Shown: positions 43,166 to 52,799 of the stretch, one piece after another
How the letters are laid out: each line of letters starts with the position of its first letter
How positions within the stretch are numbered: position 1 is the stretch's first letter
Assembly (NCBI RefSeq): GCF_050947875.1
Contig: NC_134573.1
Location: 52,440,115-52,504,114 of the forward strand
Direction: 5' to 3'
Length of the DNA stretch: 64,000 nt
Source: Dermacentor variabilis
Lineage: Eukaryota; Arthropoda; Arachnida; Ixodida; Ixodidae
Position numbers and translations under genes: made by a program
The notes under the pieces: model-generated
Databases searched by the model: none
The model's input: only the letters and a program-made list of their open reading frames with translations
Told to the model about the DNA's origin: nothing

Positions 43166-43813
43166 ATGCAACATAGTCTTGCTTCTCAGGTTGATCGCCT
43201 TTCTTGGGCTGGTTACCTTTCGGCCTTAATTTCAGCCATAGCTGAACAGCTTCTGAGGTGCAGAAAACGTCGTGATCCCGCTCAATCAGGGAACCAGCGG
43301 GCGGAAACACGCAGGTTTACAGTGCTACCGTATTTGCATGATGTCTCCCATAGGCTAAAGAAAATTGGGCATCGTGCAGGAATCACAGTTGTTTTCTCAG
43401 CCCCGGAAAAATTGGCAAGGCTCTGTAAGCTTCTAAACGCGTCTAAATCGCATCAGAGTTGTTGTTCCGCCGGGCACAGAAAACGTTTTGTGACGTGCAC
43501 AACGAATGTAGTCTACCAAATTCCACTGTCTTGCGGCAGTAAATATGCAGGACAGACAGGCAGGTGCTTAAACGATCGACTAAGAGAGCACTGTAACAAT
43601 GTCCGAAGCACTGTACAAGGCCACTTGGGCATCCATTGCCGGGACTGCGGCTGCGCGCCATTCTTTGAAGATACTGAAGTTTTAGCGAAACACAGCTCAC
43701 AGCACACCCGGGAAATTGTGGAAGCTCATTTCATCAGAAAACTTGGTAGTATTTGCGTTAGTTCCCCCTCTATCGCGCTGACCCCAGGAGAAGTCACATA
43801 TCTAAACAGATAG
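43166..43813 (+). CDS. Penelope-like GIY-YIG endonuclease region
   Basis: 215 open codons. The N-terminal half is the RT-endonuclease linker (ETRRFTVLPYLHDVSHRLKK, GITVVFSAPEKLARLCKL). The nuclease starts at about residue 110 with VYQIPLSCGSKYAGQTGRCL, which corresponds to the GIY..YIG core of Penelope nucleases (Y-I-G appears as YAG). NDRLREH follows with the catalytic Arg, and a Glu lies in REIVEAHFIRKLG. In a working element it would nick target DNA. It is open here but downstream of a broken RT, so it is not expressed as a functional element. Confidence 0.85.
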   Translation: MQHSLASQVDRLSWAGYLSALISAIAEQLLRCRKRRDPAQSGNQRAETRRFTVLPYLHDVSHRLKKIGHRAGITVVFSAPEKLARLCKLLNASKSHQSCCSAGHRKRFVTCTTNVVYQIPLSCGSKYAGQTGRCLNDRLREHCNNVRSTVQGHLGIHCRDCGCAPFFEDTEVLAKHSSQHTREIVEAHFIRKLGSICVSSPSIALTPGEVTYLNR

Positions 43814-43939
43814 AAAGCGTAATGTTAATTTTTTTTATTTTTTTCAGGTGACCATGCTCTTAGTTCAGCGACTTGCTGTTAGAACACCCCATGTCTTACA
43901 TTTCTGCGCATGCCCTTTCTTGTGTATATACACACGATG

Positions 43940-44030
43940 TGGCAACACAATAAAATATTGTTGGAAGTCAGCGCTGTGTATGTCGTCTATCGCTGTCCTT
44001 GTCCTTTGTGTTGTACGTTATTCTTGATCC
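43940..44030 (+). repeat. Penelope 3' tail segment
   Basis: CAATAAAATATTGTTGGAAG then TCAGCGCTGTGTATGTCG resembles the loop of the inverted repeat at 3373-3540. This supports its being a terminal part of the Penelope family. Confidence 0.45.
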
Positions 44031-44034
44031 AGGG

Positions 44035-44600
44035 GAATAGCGCGTACTACGAACGGATGCGTCATGGCGAGATTTTTGGCACCAGTGATCTCTCGTGGCG
44101 AAGGAGCGAGAGAGTTGGCTATCTTCTTCAGCATAAACAGCAGCTTCTAAAACAGGTGTCACTTTAGAAGCCTCGGGACGGTAGGGGTAAATGGTGTCCA
44201 TGAAGGAGTATGGTTCTCATGCATAGACAAGGAAGAAAGGAGTGAAGCCGGTGGAAGTTTGCGGCGCAGAGGTATAAGCGTCAGCGACAATTGGAATAAC
44301 CCGGTCCCAATTGGAGTAATCGCCGGACACATGGCAAGCATTTCGCCACTAGGTTACACTGCTTTAGCAGGGACTTGATGGCATTGGAGGTAAAGACGGG
44401 GCCATGGTCACGGAGTAGTTCACATGATGCACTGTGTCGCAGAATTACGTGGCGAAGCGACGTTTTTCGCGGTGGAAGACGGAGTGCAGATAACTCGGCA
44501 GACCGTCTGAGTTCGCGTACGGCAACCATCATCCAACGGTTACCATCAAGAGTGCGTGGAAGGGGTGGTAACGACGATTGTTAACGTGGTTCAATGGTCA
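44035..44600 (-). pseudogene. Gypsy integrase fragment
   Basis: On the minus strand: GNRWMMVAVRELRRSAELS, VILRHSASCELLRDHGPVF (second catalytic block, with TDRG altered to RDHG) and LLKQCNLV. Then come the shifted region MLAMCPAITPIGTGLFQLS (from MLAMYV..NWD..P) and MDTIYPYRPE with SRHDASVRSTRYSPGS. No other part of this gypsy family is present. Confidence 0.75.
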
Positions 44601-44695
44601 GGCAGGGCAGGGTAAAGGTGGGAAGGGACCTACGAAACCTGTAGGCCGCTTGACGGAAGTCTAACTTCACCGTGCCGGCGCCGATAATCTCCTGT

Positions 44696-44697
<2 letters not shown>

Positions 44698-44766
<69 letters not shown>
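44698..44766. repeat. (AT)n microsatellite, left half
   Basis: AT dinucleotides up to the first base of the intact gypsy. It continues on the other side of the element at 50259-50335, so the retrotransposon has split one tract. Confidence 0.97.
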
Positions 44767-44769
<3 letters not shown>

Positions 44770-44930
44770 CACGCGCTAAGGCAAGAATAAGCAGCAGGAT
44801 CAGCAGCCAGACACGAAAATGTCAGACACAAGGAGGACGGTTCACCAGCTGGCGCAAGATCCTTGACTTCGTCGTCTTCAATCACCGTTTTTGCTGGGCA
44901 CGCAGCGCTGGCTCAAAACACCAGGTGGCA
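44767..44930 (-). repeat. 3' LTR of intact gypsy
   Basis: 164 bp, from TGTCACGCGCTAAGG to CACCAGGTGGCA as seen on the plus strand. It is identical to 50095-50258. Confidence 0.97.
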
Positions 44931-44945
44931 TTATTCCCCCTCCCA
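44931..44945 (-). other. Polypurine tract
   Basis: The minus strand reads GGGAGGGGGAATAA directly before the TG of the 3' LTR. It is the expected plus-strand primer site. Confidence 0.88.
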
Positions 44946-45166
44946 ACGGAGCATCGACTCGATGCTCAAACACAAAACGTACATGGAAACTACACAAATT
45001 AGGTAAGACAAAAAAAAGTGCGGGGGGGGGGGGACGCGCTAGCACACATACGGAAATGCACACGGAAAAATGTGTTCTGTGGTCGGGAACAAAAAAAAAA
45101 CGCTTCACAGTTCTTTGGAGGAAGACGCGAGGACAGCGAAAAGAAAGGTTGTTTCACTAGTACACT
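44946..45166 (-). other. 3' untranslated region of intact gypsy
   Basis: About 220 bp between the pol stop and the polypurine tract. It includes a run of nine or more C on the minus strand (G on plus at about 45021-45032) and no coding frame of note. There is no room for an envelope gene. Confidence 0.8.
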
Positions 45167-48100
45167 TCACCGTGTAAAATACGGCTTGAGGCGGACCACA
45201 TGTACAGTCTCTGCGCGTGGTAAACAGCGCTTGGACGATGGCAGGTCTCCATCTGGGATCACTTCATAGTTCACGTCGCTTACACGCCTTAGTACTGTGT
45301 ATGGTCCGAAGTACTTGCTGAGGAGTTTCTCGCTGAGGCCTCGCCGTCTAATGGGTGTCCAAACCCAAACTTGGTCACCAGGCTCATAGGTCACTTGTCT
45401 ATGGTGGAGATTGTACCTTATTGCATCGGTACACTGCTGCTGTCTTATGTGCACGCGGGCCAGTTGACGCGCTTCCTCGGCGCGCTGAATGTACTCCTCG
45501 ACGTCAGGAGCTAACTGGTCGAGCTGGTCGGTATCTTCATATGGCATCATGGCGTCTAGCATAGTTTGGACATCTCGACCATAAACGAGGCGGAATGGCG
45601 GGAAGCGTGTAGTTTCCTGCGTGGCAGTGTTGTACGCAAACGTTACGTACGGTAGGATTTCGTCCCACGTCTTGTGCTGTACATCCACGTACATAGCGAG
45701 CATGTCTGCCAGTGTTTTGTTTAGTCTTTCTGTCAAGCCGTTAGTCTGAGGGTGGTATGCAGTGGCCTTTCGATGACTCGTGTAGCTCAGCTTGAAGATG
45801 TCATCCAGAAGCTTCGCCGTAAATGCCGTCCCTCGGTCAGTGATGATGAATGACGGTGCGCCGTGCCGAAGCACAATGTGATGCATAAAAAACTGGGCAA
45901 CTTCAGATGCTGTCCCGCGTGGTAGTGCCTTCGTCTCAGCGTAACGCGTCAAGTAGTCAGTTGCGACAATGATCCACTTATTGCCGGAGGAAGACAAGGG
46001 AAATGGTCCAAGAAGGTCCATTCCAACTTGATCAAACGGCGTACGCGGAGGGTCGATAGGTTGTAGAAGGCCGGCAGGCTTGCAGGGTGGTGACTTGCGG
46101 CGCTGGCATTCACGGCATCCTTTCACGTAGCGTTTGACGCAAGCAGTCAGTCTAGGCCAGTAGTACAGTTGCCGTACCCTGTCCAGAGTCCTTGAGTAGC
46201 CCAAGTGACCAGATGTCGGCTCGTCGTGGCAGGCTAATAGGATGTCGTCGCGAAGGGCTTGAGGTACTACTAGCAGATGTGGTTTGTCGCCGGCACCTGT
46301 GTTTCTTTTGTATAAGGTGCCCCCTCGTAGGCAAAATGACGACAACCGTCGCGAAAGTGGGCGAGGAATGGACGCGATGCTGCCTTCTAAGTGATCGATG
46401 ACGGGTCTTAACTCAGCGTCCGATCGCTGTTTAGCGAGCAGATCCGGCCCGCTGAGGGCTCCCAGAAAGGCGGTGTCGTCTTCCTCGTCAGGATTCTGAG
46501 ATTTAATAGGTGCCCGTGATAACGTGTCAGCATCTTCATGTTTCCTGCCTGACTTGTACACGATGGTGATGTTGAATTCCTGAAGTCGCAGACTCCAACG
46601 TGCCAATCGTCCAGAAGGGTCTCGGAGGTTGGTCAACCAGCACAAAGCGTGATGGTCGGTCACAACTTTAAATGGCCGCCCGTAGAGATACGGCCTAAAC
46701 TTTGTGGTAGCCCAAATAACCGCGAGGCACTCCTTCTCTGTGGTGGAATAATTGGACTCTGCGCGTGACAGAGTGCGGCTCGCGTAGGCTATAACTCGTT
46801 CAGTGCCGTCTTGTCGCTGCACCAGGATAGCTCCGAGACCGATATTGCTGGCGTCAGTGCGTACTTCTGTGTCGGCATCCTCATCAAAATGACCGAGCAC
46901 GGGAGGAGAAGACAAGCAACGTTGTAGCTCCGCAAAGGCGGTCTGTTGTGCATCAGTCCAGAGGAATGGCGTGTCGTCACGCGTAAGGCGAAATAGTGGA
47001 TCTGCAATCTTCGAAAAATTTTCAATGAAGCGTCGATAATATGCACACAAGCCCAAAAATCGTCTCACACTTTTCTTATCGGTTGGAGCGGGAAAAGCTG
47101 CTACGGCAGCAGTCTTCTCAGGATCAGGCCGAACACCTGCCGCGCTTACGACGTGACCAAGGAACTTCAGTTCCTCGTAACCGAAATGGCATTTCTCTGG
47201 CTTGAGTGTAAGGTCAGCCGATCGAATGGCTTCGAGTACATTCCGAAGGCGTCGAAGGTGCTCGTCAAAAATTTCCGAAAAGACAACGACATCATCGAGA
47301 TAGACGAGGCAGCTTTTCCATTTGAGGTCAGCGAGAACGGTATCCATCATTCGCTGAAATGTGGCTGGAGCGGAACAGAGACCGAAAGGGAGTACTCGAA
47401 ATTCGTAAAGGCCGTCCGGAGTTACGAAAGCAGTTTTCTCGCGGTCACGCTCATCTACTTCAATTTGCCAGTAGCCGCTTTTCAGATCGATAGAGGAGAA
47501 ATACTTCGCGTGTCTCAGCCTGTCCAGAGAATCGTCGACACGAGGCAACGGGTACACGTCTTTCTTTGTGACGTTGTTTAGCTTCCGGTAGTCTACACAA
47601 AATCGAAGCGTGCCATCTTTCTTTTTAACAAGGACGACTGGCGATGACCAGGGACTGCATGAAGGCTGGATTACGCCGTCTTGAAGCATTTCCTTCACCT
47701 GCGTTTGAATAGCATGTCGTTCGGTCGGGGAAACACGATAAGGCTGTTGCCGTATGGGGGGCACGTCGTCATAGGTGATGATACGGTGTTTCGTAATCGA
47801 TGTTTGACGTACCTTTGACGACCGTGCAAAGCAAGAGTGGAACTCAAGCAACAGCTCGCGCAGGGGTTGTCTGTTCTCTTCAGGAAGCGTTGGACTAATG
47901 TCGACGTTGCGTAGAGGTGCTTCAGCAGTGCCGATTGCCTCGGAAACAAAACACTCAGTGACATCGGCGATCGGGTCGGCGTAGGCGATGACAGTACCGG
48001 GGAAAAGGTGCCGGTGTTCGTAGCTGAAGTTGGTGACAAGAACCTCACAGTGGCCATCGTGGAGATCGACAAGGCTTCTTGCTACGCAAACACCATGAGA

Positions 48101-48730
48101 AAGCAGGAGAGACCGATTGCTTTCTACGACTGCTTCACCGTGTATGAGCTTGTCACATGCCACTTGAACCACGACACTTGCACGCGGTGGTAACGTGACA
48201 GCGTCATCGATGACACGAAGAGATGCTCGAGGGTGGATGGTGTTGGTCGTCGCTGTGGCGCTTTTTGTCGAGAAAGTGACGAGGCGTTGTCGAATGTTGA
48301 TTATAGCGCCGTGCTCCCTGAGAAAGTCCATGCCGATGATTAGGTCTCGAGAACACTGAGGGAGAATGCTCAAACTGGCAACAAACGTAGAGCCGCGAAT
48401 CTGTATTCGTGCCGTGCACATGCCGAGTGGTGTGACGATGTGCCCGCCAGCTGTACGAACTGGCGTTTGATTCCAAGGCGTGGTCACTTTCTTCAGAAGG
48501 GTGGCCAGTTTTTCGCTGATTATAGAATAATCCGCTCCAGTGTCCACTAACGCAGTCAATTCACAACCGTCAAGCAGTACAGGAATGTCCAAGGAAATTC
48601 TTTTTCTGGAATCAGCAGGTACTGTCGTCGTCGATGTATCGTCGGTCCGCGTACGCGTCAGTGGGGGTCCTTGAGCACGTCCAGACTGAGCGGCCTCGCC
48701 CCCAAAGGTCGCTGTGGTTAGTTTTCCCGC
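45167..48730 (-). CDS. pol: Intact gypsy Pol polyprotein
   Basis: Counting from the first possible initiator at 48592 the protein has 1141 residues. The frame stays open upstream through the gag stop, so it is normally made as Gag-Pol. Domains in order: protease with DTG at 18-20; RT with FCVDYRKLN at about 331-339 and catalytic YLDD at 431-434; RNase H with TDAS at 579-582; integrase zinc ligands H789, H796, C826, C829; integrase catalytic D859, D919 and E955 (35 residues between the last two); GPY/F module with GPY at 1096-1098; end VVRLKPYFTR. All catalytic residues expected for the family are present. It matures Gag, copies RNA to DNA, removes RNA and inserts the copy. The TTG at 48592 is unlikely to be a real start. 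Confidence 0.96.
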   Translation of the reverse strand, partial: AGKLTTATFGGEAAQSGRAQGPPLTRTRTDDTSTTTVPADSRKRISLDIPVLLDGCELTALVDTGADYSIISEKLATLLKKVTTPWNQTPVRTAGGHIVTPLGMCTARIQIRGSTFVASLSILPQCSRDLIIGMDFLREHGAIINIRQRLVTFSTKSATATTNTIHPRASLRVIDDAVTLPPRASVVVQVACDKLIHGEAVVESNRSLLLSHGVCVARSLVDLHDGHCEVLVTNFSYEHRHLFPGTVIAYADPIADVTECFVSEAIGTAEAPLRNVDISPTLPEENRQPLRELLLEFHSCFARSSKVRQTSITKHRIITYDDVPPIRQQPYRVSPTERHAIQTQVKEMLQDGVIQPSCSPWSSPVVLVKKKDGTLRFCVDYRKLNNVTKKDVYPLPRVDDSLDRLRHAKYFSSIDLKSGYWQIEVDERDREKTAFVTPDGLYEFRVLPFGLCSAPATFQRMMDTVLADLKWKSCLVYLDDVVVFSEIFDEHLRRLRNVLEAIRSADLTLKPEKCHFGYEELKFLGHVVSAAGVRPDPEKTAAVAAFPAPTDKKSVRRFLGLCAYYRRFIENFSKIADPLFRLTRDDTPFLWTDAQQTAFAELQRCLSSPPVLGHFDEDADTEVRTDASNIGLGAILVQRQDGTERVIAYASRTLSRAESNYSTTEKECLAVIWATTKFRPYLYGRPFKVVTDHHALCWLTNLRDPSGRLARWSLRLQEFNITIVYKSGRKHEDADTLSRAPIKSQNPDEEDDTAFLGALSGPDLLAKQRSDAELRPVIDHLEGSIASIPRPLSRRLSSFCLRGGTLYKRNTGAGDKPHLLVVPQALRDDILLACHDEPTSGHLGYSRTLDRVRQLYYWPRLTACVKRYVKGCRECQRRKSPPCKPAGLLQPIDPPRTPFDQVGMDLLGPFPLSSSGNKWIIVATDYLTRYAETKALPRGTASEVAQFFMHHIVLRHGAPSFIITDRGTAFTAKLLDDIFKLSYTSHRKATAYHPQTNGLTERLNKTLADMLAMYVDVQHKTWDEILPYVTFAYNTATQETTRFPPFRLVYGRDVQTMLDAMMPYEDTDQLDQLAPDVEEYIQRAEEARQLARVHIRQQQCTDAIRYNLHHRQVTYEPGDQVWVWTPIRRRGLSEKLLSKYFGPYTVLRRVSDVNYEVIPDGDLPSSKRCLPRAETVHVVRLKPYFTR

Positions 48731-50064
48731 CGTGGGCTGGGCGACCGACCCTGCACCACGCTTGCATACGTACGGCGAGTCGGAGAAAACCGCCGCGGTG
48801 AAGGGGAGCGTGACTGGTGTCGAGCTGATGGAGATCCGCGCTGCTGGGCAACGTATTCTTCAATTTCAGGAGGACGCTGGCCGAACCTAGGTCGCGGCGA
48901 GTTCGCTGAGAATCCGCGTAGTCCGAGCTCTCGATAGGAGCACTGTCGGTAGACATGCCCAGCTTCGCCACAGTGAAAGCAAAGGGGACGGCGATCAGGT
49001 GCCCGCCACACGTCTGATTTCCTCGGGGCCTGTCGGTGGTCCTGGTAATACGAGGCAGCTTGGACGGGCTCTAGCATGGCCGGGCGCGCGGCGCGAAGCG
49101 GGGAGGGAGGGGGAGCAGGTTGCCTCAAAGCTTGCGAATATGACATATGTGGGCTGTCATGTCTTAGCGGTCGAGCTTCTGTATTGAAGGGTGGTTCTTT
49201 TAGCGCATGCTGAACTTCGTCACGGAGAACGCTGGACAAGGAGCTGAGCGTCGGCTGTGAAGGTACCGACAGCTTCTGGAGTTCTTCGCGGATCACGGAA
49301 CGAATGAGCTCTCGAAAGAAATCGACGTGACCCCCGAGAGCTCCGAAGAAGTCCGTAGGTGAGGCAGTGTTCACTTGACGTTCGTATGATGGTGTCCGCT
49401 GGCGAAGAGTCTGCTCCATGGTGATGGCCTCGGAAAGAAATTCTGACACAGTCTTGGGAGGACTGCGCACGAGACCGCCGAACAGCTGCTCTTTCACTCC
49501 GCGCATCAGGTACCGCACCTTCTTTTCTTCCGACATGCTGGGGTCGGCTCGTCGAAAGAGACGCGTCATGTCCTCGACGTACATTGCGACACTCTCGTTC
49601 GGCATTTGGATACGGGACTGGAGATCACGCTCAGCTCGCTCTCGGCGATCAGGGCTCGCATATGTCTCAAGAATCCGCCTTTTGAATTCTGCCCATGAAG
49701 TTAAGGCATCTGCACGGTTCTCGTACCATACACGTGCGCCATCGTTAAGGCTGAAATAGACATTTTTCAGCTTGTCTGCGTCATCCGACTTGTTGAACGC
49801 GGCAACACGTTCATAGTGCAACAGCCAATCTTCAACGTCCTCATGTATGGCGCCGTGGAAGGGATTCGGCGTTCGCGGATTGAGTAGCATACAATGAATC
49901 GGCGTTGTGCCTTCCATACCGGTTGGGGTGGTCGGAGCTGCCATTTTCTCTGGGAGGAGTCCAAACTCAGGGGCTTGTCCACGGATCCTTCTGCTGGCGC
50001 GGTGTACAGGCGTAACCACCGGTACGGGGCTGGAGCTCCTGCTGCCCGGAGGGGTTTGGTGCAT
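48718..50064 (-). CDS. gag: Intact gypsy Gag
   Basis: 448 codons from an ATG at 50064-50062, 11 bases downstream of the primer-binding site. The capsid part has NPFHGAIHEDVEDWLLHYER at about 66-85, WYENRADALTSWAEFKRRI near 113-131 and the SMSEEKKVRYLMRGVKEQL block near 176-194. The nucleocapsid has one CCHC knuckle, C362-C365-H370-C375, followed by a Ser/Pro/Arg-rich tail that would bind RNA. It ends with stop TAA at 48720-48718. Gag should assemble the particle and package the element RNA. The frame is complete, unlike the three other gag remnants in the window. Confidence 0.96.
   Translation of the reverse strand: MHQTPPGSRSSSPVPVVTPVHRASRRIRGQAPEFGLLPEKMAAPTTPTGMEGTTPIHCMLLNPRTPNPFHGAIHEDVEDWLLHYERVAAFNKSDDADKLKNVYFSLNDGARVWYENRADALTSWAEFKRRILETYASPDRRERAERDLQSRIQMPNESVAMYVEDMTRLFRRADPSMSEEKKVRYLMRGVKEQLFGGLVRSPPKTVSEFLSEAITMEQTLRQRTPSYERQVNTASPTDFFGALGGHVDFFRELIRSVIREELQKLSVPSQPTLSSLSSVLRDEVQHALKEPPFNTEARPLRHDSPHMSYSQALRQPAPPPSPLRAARPAMLEPVQAASYYQDHRQAPRKSDVWRAPDRRPLCFHCGEAGHVYRQCSYRELGLRGFSANSPRPRFGQRPPEIEEYVAQQRGSPSARHQSRSPSPRRFSPTRRTYASVVQGRSPSPRREN
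48719..48730 (-). promoter_or_regulatory. Candidate -1 frameshift region at gag end
   Basis: Pol is in the -1 frame relative to gag and overlaps the gag end. GGGAAAAC immediately precedes the gag stop. The zero-frame reading is CGG GAA AAC TAA, so this is not a textbook X XXY YYZ heptamer in phase; slippage in the A run is inferred. No pseudoknot was modelled. Confidence 0.45.
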
Positions 50065-50074
50065 AGATTAGATT

Positions 50075-50091
50075 ACCCAGCACCTCCACCA
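50075..50091 (-). other. Primer-binding site of intact gypsy
   Basis: Three bases after the 5' LTR the minus strand reads TGGTGGAGGTGCTGGGT. A matching tRNA would end CACCTCCACCA; I did not identify which one. Confidence 0.8.
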
Positions 50092-50094
50092 GTT

Positions 50095-50256
50095 TGTCAC
50101 GCGCTAAGGCAAGAATAAGCAGCAGGATCAGCAGCCAGACACGAAAATGTCAGACACAAGGAGGACGGTTCACCAGCTGGCGCAAGATCCTTGACTTCGT
50201 CGTCTTCAATCACCGTTTTTGCTGGGCACGCAGCGCTGGCTCAAAACACCAGGTGG

Positions 50257-50258
<2 letters not shown>
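50095..50258 (-). repeat. 5' LTR of intact gypsy
   Basis: 164 bp, identical to 44767-44930. It should hold the promoter, but no canonical TATA box is visible on the minus strand, so a TATA-less initiator-type promoter is possible. Confidence 0.97.

Positions 50259-50335
<77 letters not shown>
50259..50335. repeat. (AT)n microsatellite, right half
   Basis: This continues the tract at 44698-44766 across the inserted gypsy. Confidence 0.97.
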
Positions 50336-50337
<2 letters not shown>

Positions 50338-52718
50338 TGTGTATGTCCACACAAACACGCTCTCCTAAGTTGCCATCTCTCCTCCTCATCCACGTGACGT
50401 CACATGCTACATACACATGCGTTTTTTCCCACTCTGACACTCTTAATGCAAAGGCACTAATTGCAGAAAGGATAGATTAGGAATAATATTATAATAAAAC
50501 TAATTAAAATGTATCGAGAGGGAACACACTCGCTAAGGAAGGACCGCTAACAGTCACACGCGTTCGTACACAATCTACAGTTGTTTTCTGGGAGCATAGT
50601 TGGTCTTTTGTGACCTTGTGCATACAATGTCGCGTATGCCAAATTTCAAGGGTATTTTCCTCCAATAGCGGTGTACCGCCGAAGCTTCTAATACTCGCTA
50701 ACGGAGCAGAGCAATGAATGTAAAAGTGGCAAAGTGATTGCGCTACTGCATCGTCACCAAATAGCCATTTCTAAGAAATCGTAAATGGTACGCCCAGCCA
50801 TATGCAACACAGCAACGGCGTTTTGCATTGGGAGAGTCCAGGTGAGAGAGAAGGTGAATATGGAGATGAAGAGGAGCTATTTTCCAATAAGAATAAATCA
50901 ATGAATGGATAAAGAAAGGAACTGATCTATTAAGAAAATGAAGTGTCGAACATCGGTTGAAGAACGTCGCAGCACATTGGAAATTGGGCCGGGTACATAC
51001 AGAGAAATAAAGAGAAGATTCCAGGTGGCAGGCCAAGTCGCAATTAAGGGTCAGAGACTACAAGCGTGCATTGGTGAAACGAGTTGAATTCCAGTGCAGA
51101 TGTGTGATGTTTCGCGCAAACGATTGGAGTCAACACGCAGCATCCATACATTGAAGTGGTATAGGCACCCGCAGTTCATGGGAATAAACGCTTCCTGAAT
51201 AACATTCTTGGTGATTACTTTGTCATCCACCCAATCTTGTCGCGTATTTCTTAGTGGCAGTGGTTGTGAATTACAACACCGCTGTCGTGACAAAACCCTG
51301 AAACTTCGAGAATAAGTAATGCTTTTGATTCTTACGGTTGTCGGAGTAGGGAGTACGAGCGACATAGGTTTACTATAACGCCATGTTAAACAGACAGCTT
51401 AGAGTAGCGTTTCTTGGCTTAGATACGTTAAGCGCAAGCAACTCTGCTGGATTTACGGTGCGCGTCTCTTCAGGGAAGAGTTTGCAGCATGCGAACGCCG
51501 ATACAGTAAGACGTTGGAAGACAGGCTTGGGTCTCGTGACAAACATATCCAAGCCCACGTCGAACTAGCAACCATCCTGTCGTTTCTAGGCCGACGCCTC
51601 TCCTAGGGCCTATGGAGGGCAGAATCCCAATGCCGGAAGCTCCACGCTCTGCTCCAGGAGCTTAATATGAGCCGCTTGGATGGGATACTGCGCTCGAAGG
51701 ACTATGTCTCGGAAACATGTTCTCAACACTAAGGCCACAAAGACCATCCGGGAATCTCGAAGACGGCTTCACACTATACGGACGCTTGAGACTGTGAAGC
51801 CGCGATTGGTATTGGAGTGTGTCCGCTTACGCCTTCCTTTCATTACTGTTCTTATCTTTTTTCACCTATCTTTCCCTCTTTTTTCATATAGGCGGTGTCA
51901 GCGACAAGGAGAAATTCATATGAATCGTAAGCAAGCGAACAGAGCTCTATATATTTCAAGGATATTTTTGTTGAATTTCCCGTTTCGACCGCACCGTGAA
52001 ATCTGAGTAATAAACAATGAAATTTTCTTTTCTCTTAAGACATCCTGACAATATCCAAGTTCCTCTATCTTGTAGTCTGCTGGAGGGAAAATTTGGTTGT
52101 GATTTATAAAGTATTGTGTTACAAGAGTAAACACATGCGGACCAAAGGGCTGTGCTCAATTTACCCGTATTCACTCAATGAAAATGTAGCACGTCTTTAA
52201 TGTCACGTAGAAGTGATGCCGAAGGAGACAGACAGCTCGAAAATGGCGAACGGCGAATCTAACTCCGTATTTTGCCTACTTGTGCCCTCAAAAAGAAGTA
52301 ACACTCAAAACACAACAAAAGGGGCGCGCACTGTCATCCCTCATCGGAATTAGACCAGCACGTCTAGTTAATGGCGGTGGTTAATCAGGGAAATGTTATG
52401 GTAAACTATAAGGCAATGGTTCGCATTCGAGTTTCATTGCAAATGTAAGCAAATATTCGCTTCACGTGCGCATTCTCAGAAGATAACATTCTTTTGCTAT
52501 AAATTGTAAGACATCAGTCTGGAAATTACCTATACATATATGCGCGTCTTACGCCAAACATTACCATTGTGACAGTGGTCTGACGCTCCAGAAAGGTCAC
52601 AAAAGTTACAAGATCTATAGTACAGCCGCCCAAAATATTATCGCAAATGTGGTTGAAGGGGCCCCAAGACTGTATATGGGCACCGACACATTTATAATTA
52701 AAGAACTGAACATTGTCA

Positions 52719-52720
<2 letters not shown>
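50336..52720. other. No gene recognised
   Basis: Mostly unassigned. A plus-strand region at 51383-51900 has several coding-like pieces in different frames (SAGFTVRVSSGKSLQHANAD, then GRRLS and DGILRS in another), which could be an old transposon or gene relic, but I cannot name it. No splice-bounded exon was identified. Confidence 0.4.

Positions 52721-52721
<1 letters not shown>

Positions 52722-52799
<78 letters not shown>
52722..52799. repeat. (CAT)n microsatellite
   Basis: About 26 uninterrupted CAT/TCA units. Poly-Ser and poly-Asp frames over it are artefacts. Confidence 0.98.

Larger units (their letters stand above)
42400..43850 (+). mobile_element. Penelope-like element, degenerate
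   Basis: RT and a C-terminal GIY-YIG-type endonuclease occur in order on the plus strand, the layout of Penelope-like elements. The RT half has several stops and shifts, while the C-terminal 215 codons are open. The 5' part of RT is missing or unreadable before 42400. A 3' tail with AATAAAATATTGTTGG follows at 43950. Confidence 0.88.
44767..50258 (-). mobile_element. Intact Ty3/gypsy retrotransposon, 5.49 kb
   Basis: 164-bp LTRs with TG..CA ends, identical to each other by direct reading, bound an element with a primer-binding site, complete gag, complete pol and a polypurine tract, all in the expected order on the minus strand. No stop or shift was seen in either frame apart from the gag/pol frame change. 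There is no envelope frame between pol and the 3' LTR. Identical LTRs mean very recent insertion. Both flanks are (AT)n, so the 4-bp duplication (ATAT is consistent) cannot be verified. Of all elements in the window only this one looks capable of autonomous movement. Confidence 0.97.

Noticed and set aside
44581..44772. Minus-strand frame with (IY)n before gypsy-like residues
   Set aside because: It is translation of the AT tract joined to the leader-like segment, not a protein.
44946..45166. Envelope gene in the intact gypsy (which would make it errantivirus-like)
   Set aside because: Only about 220 bp separate pol from the polypurine tract, and no signal peptide or transmembrane frame is there.
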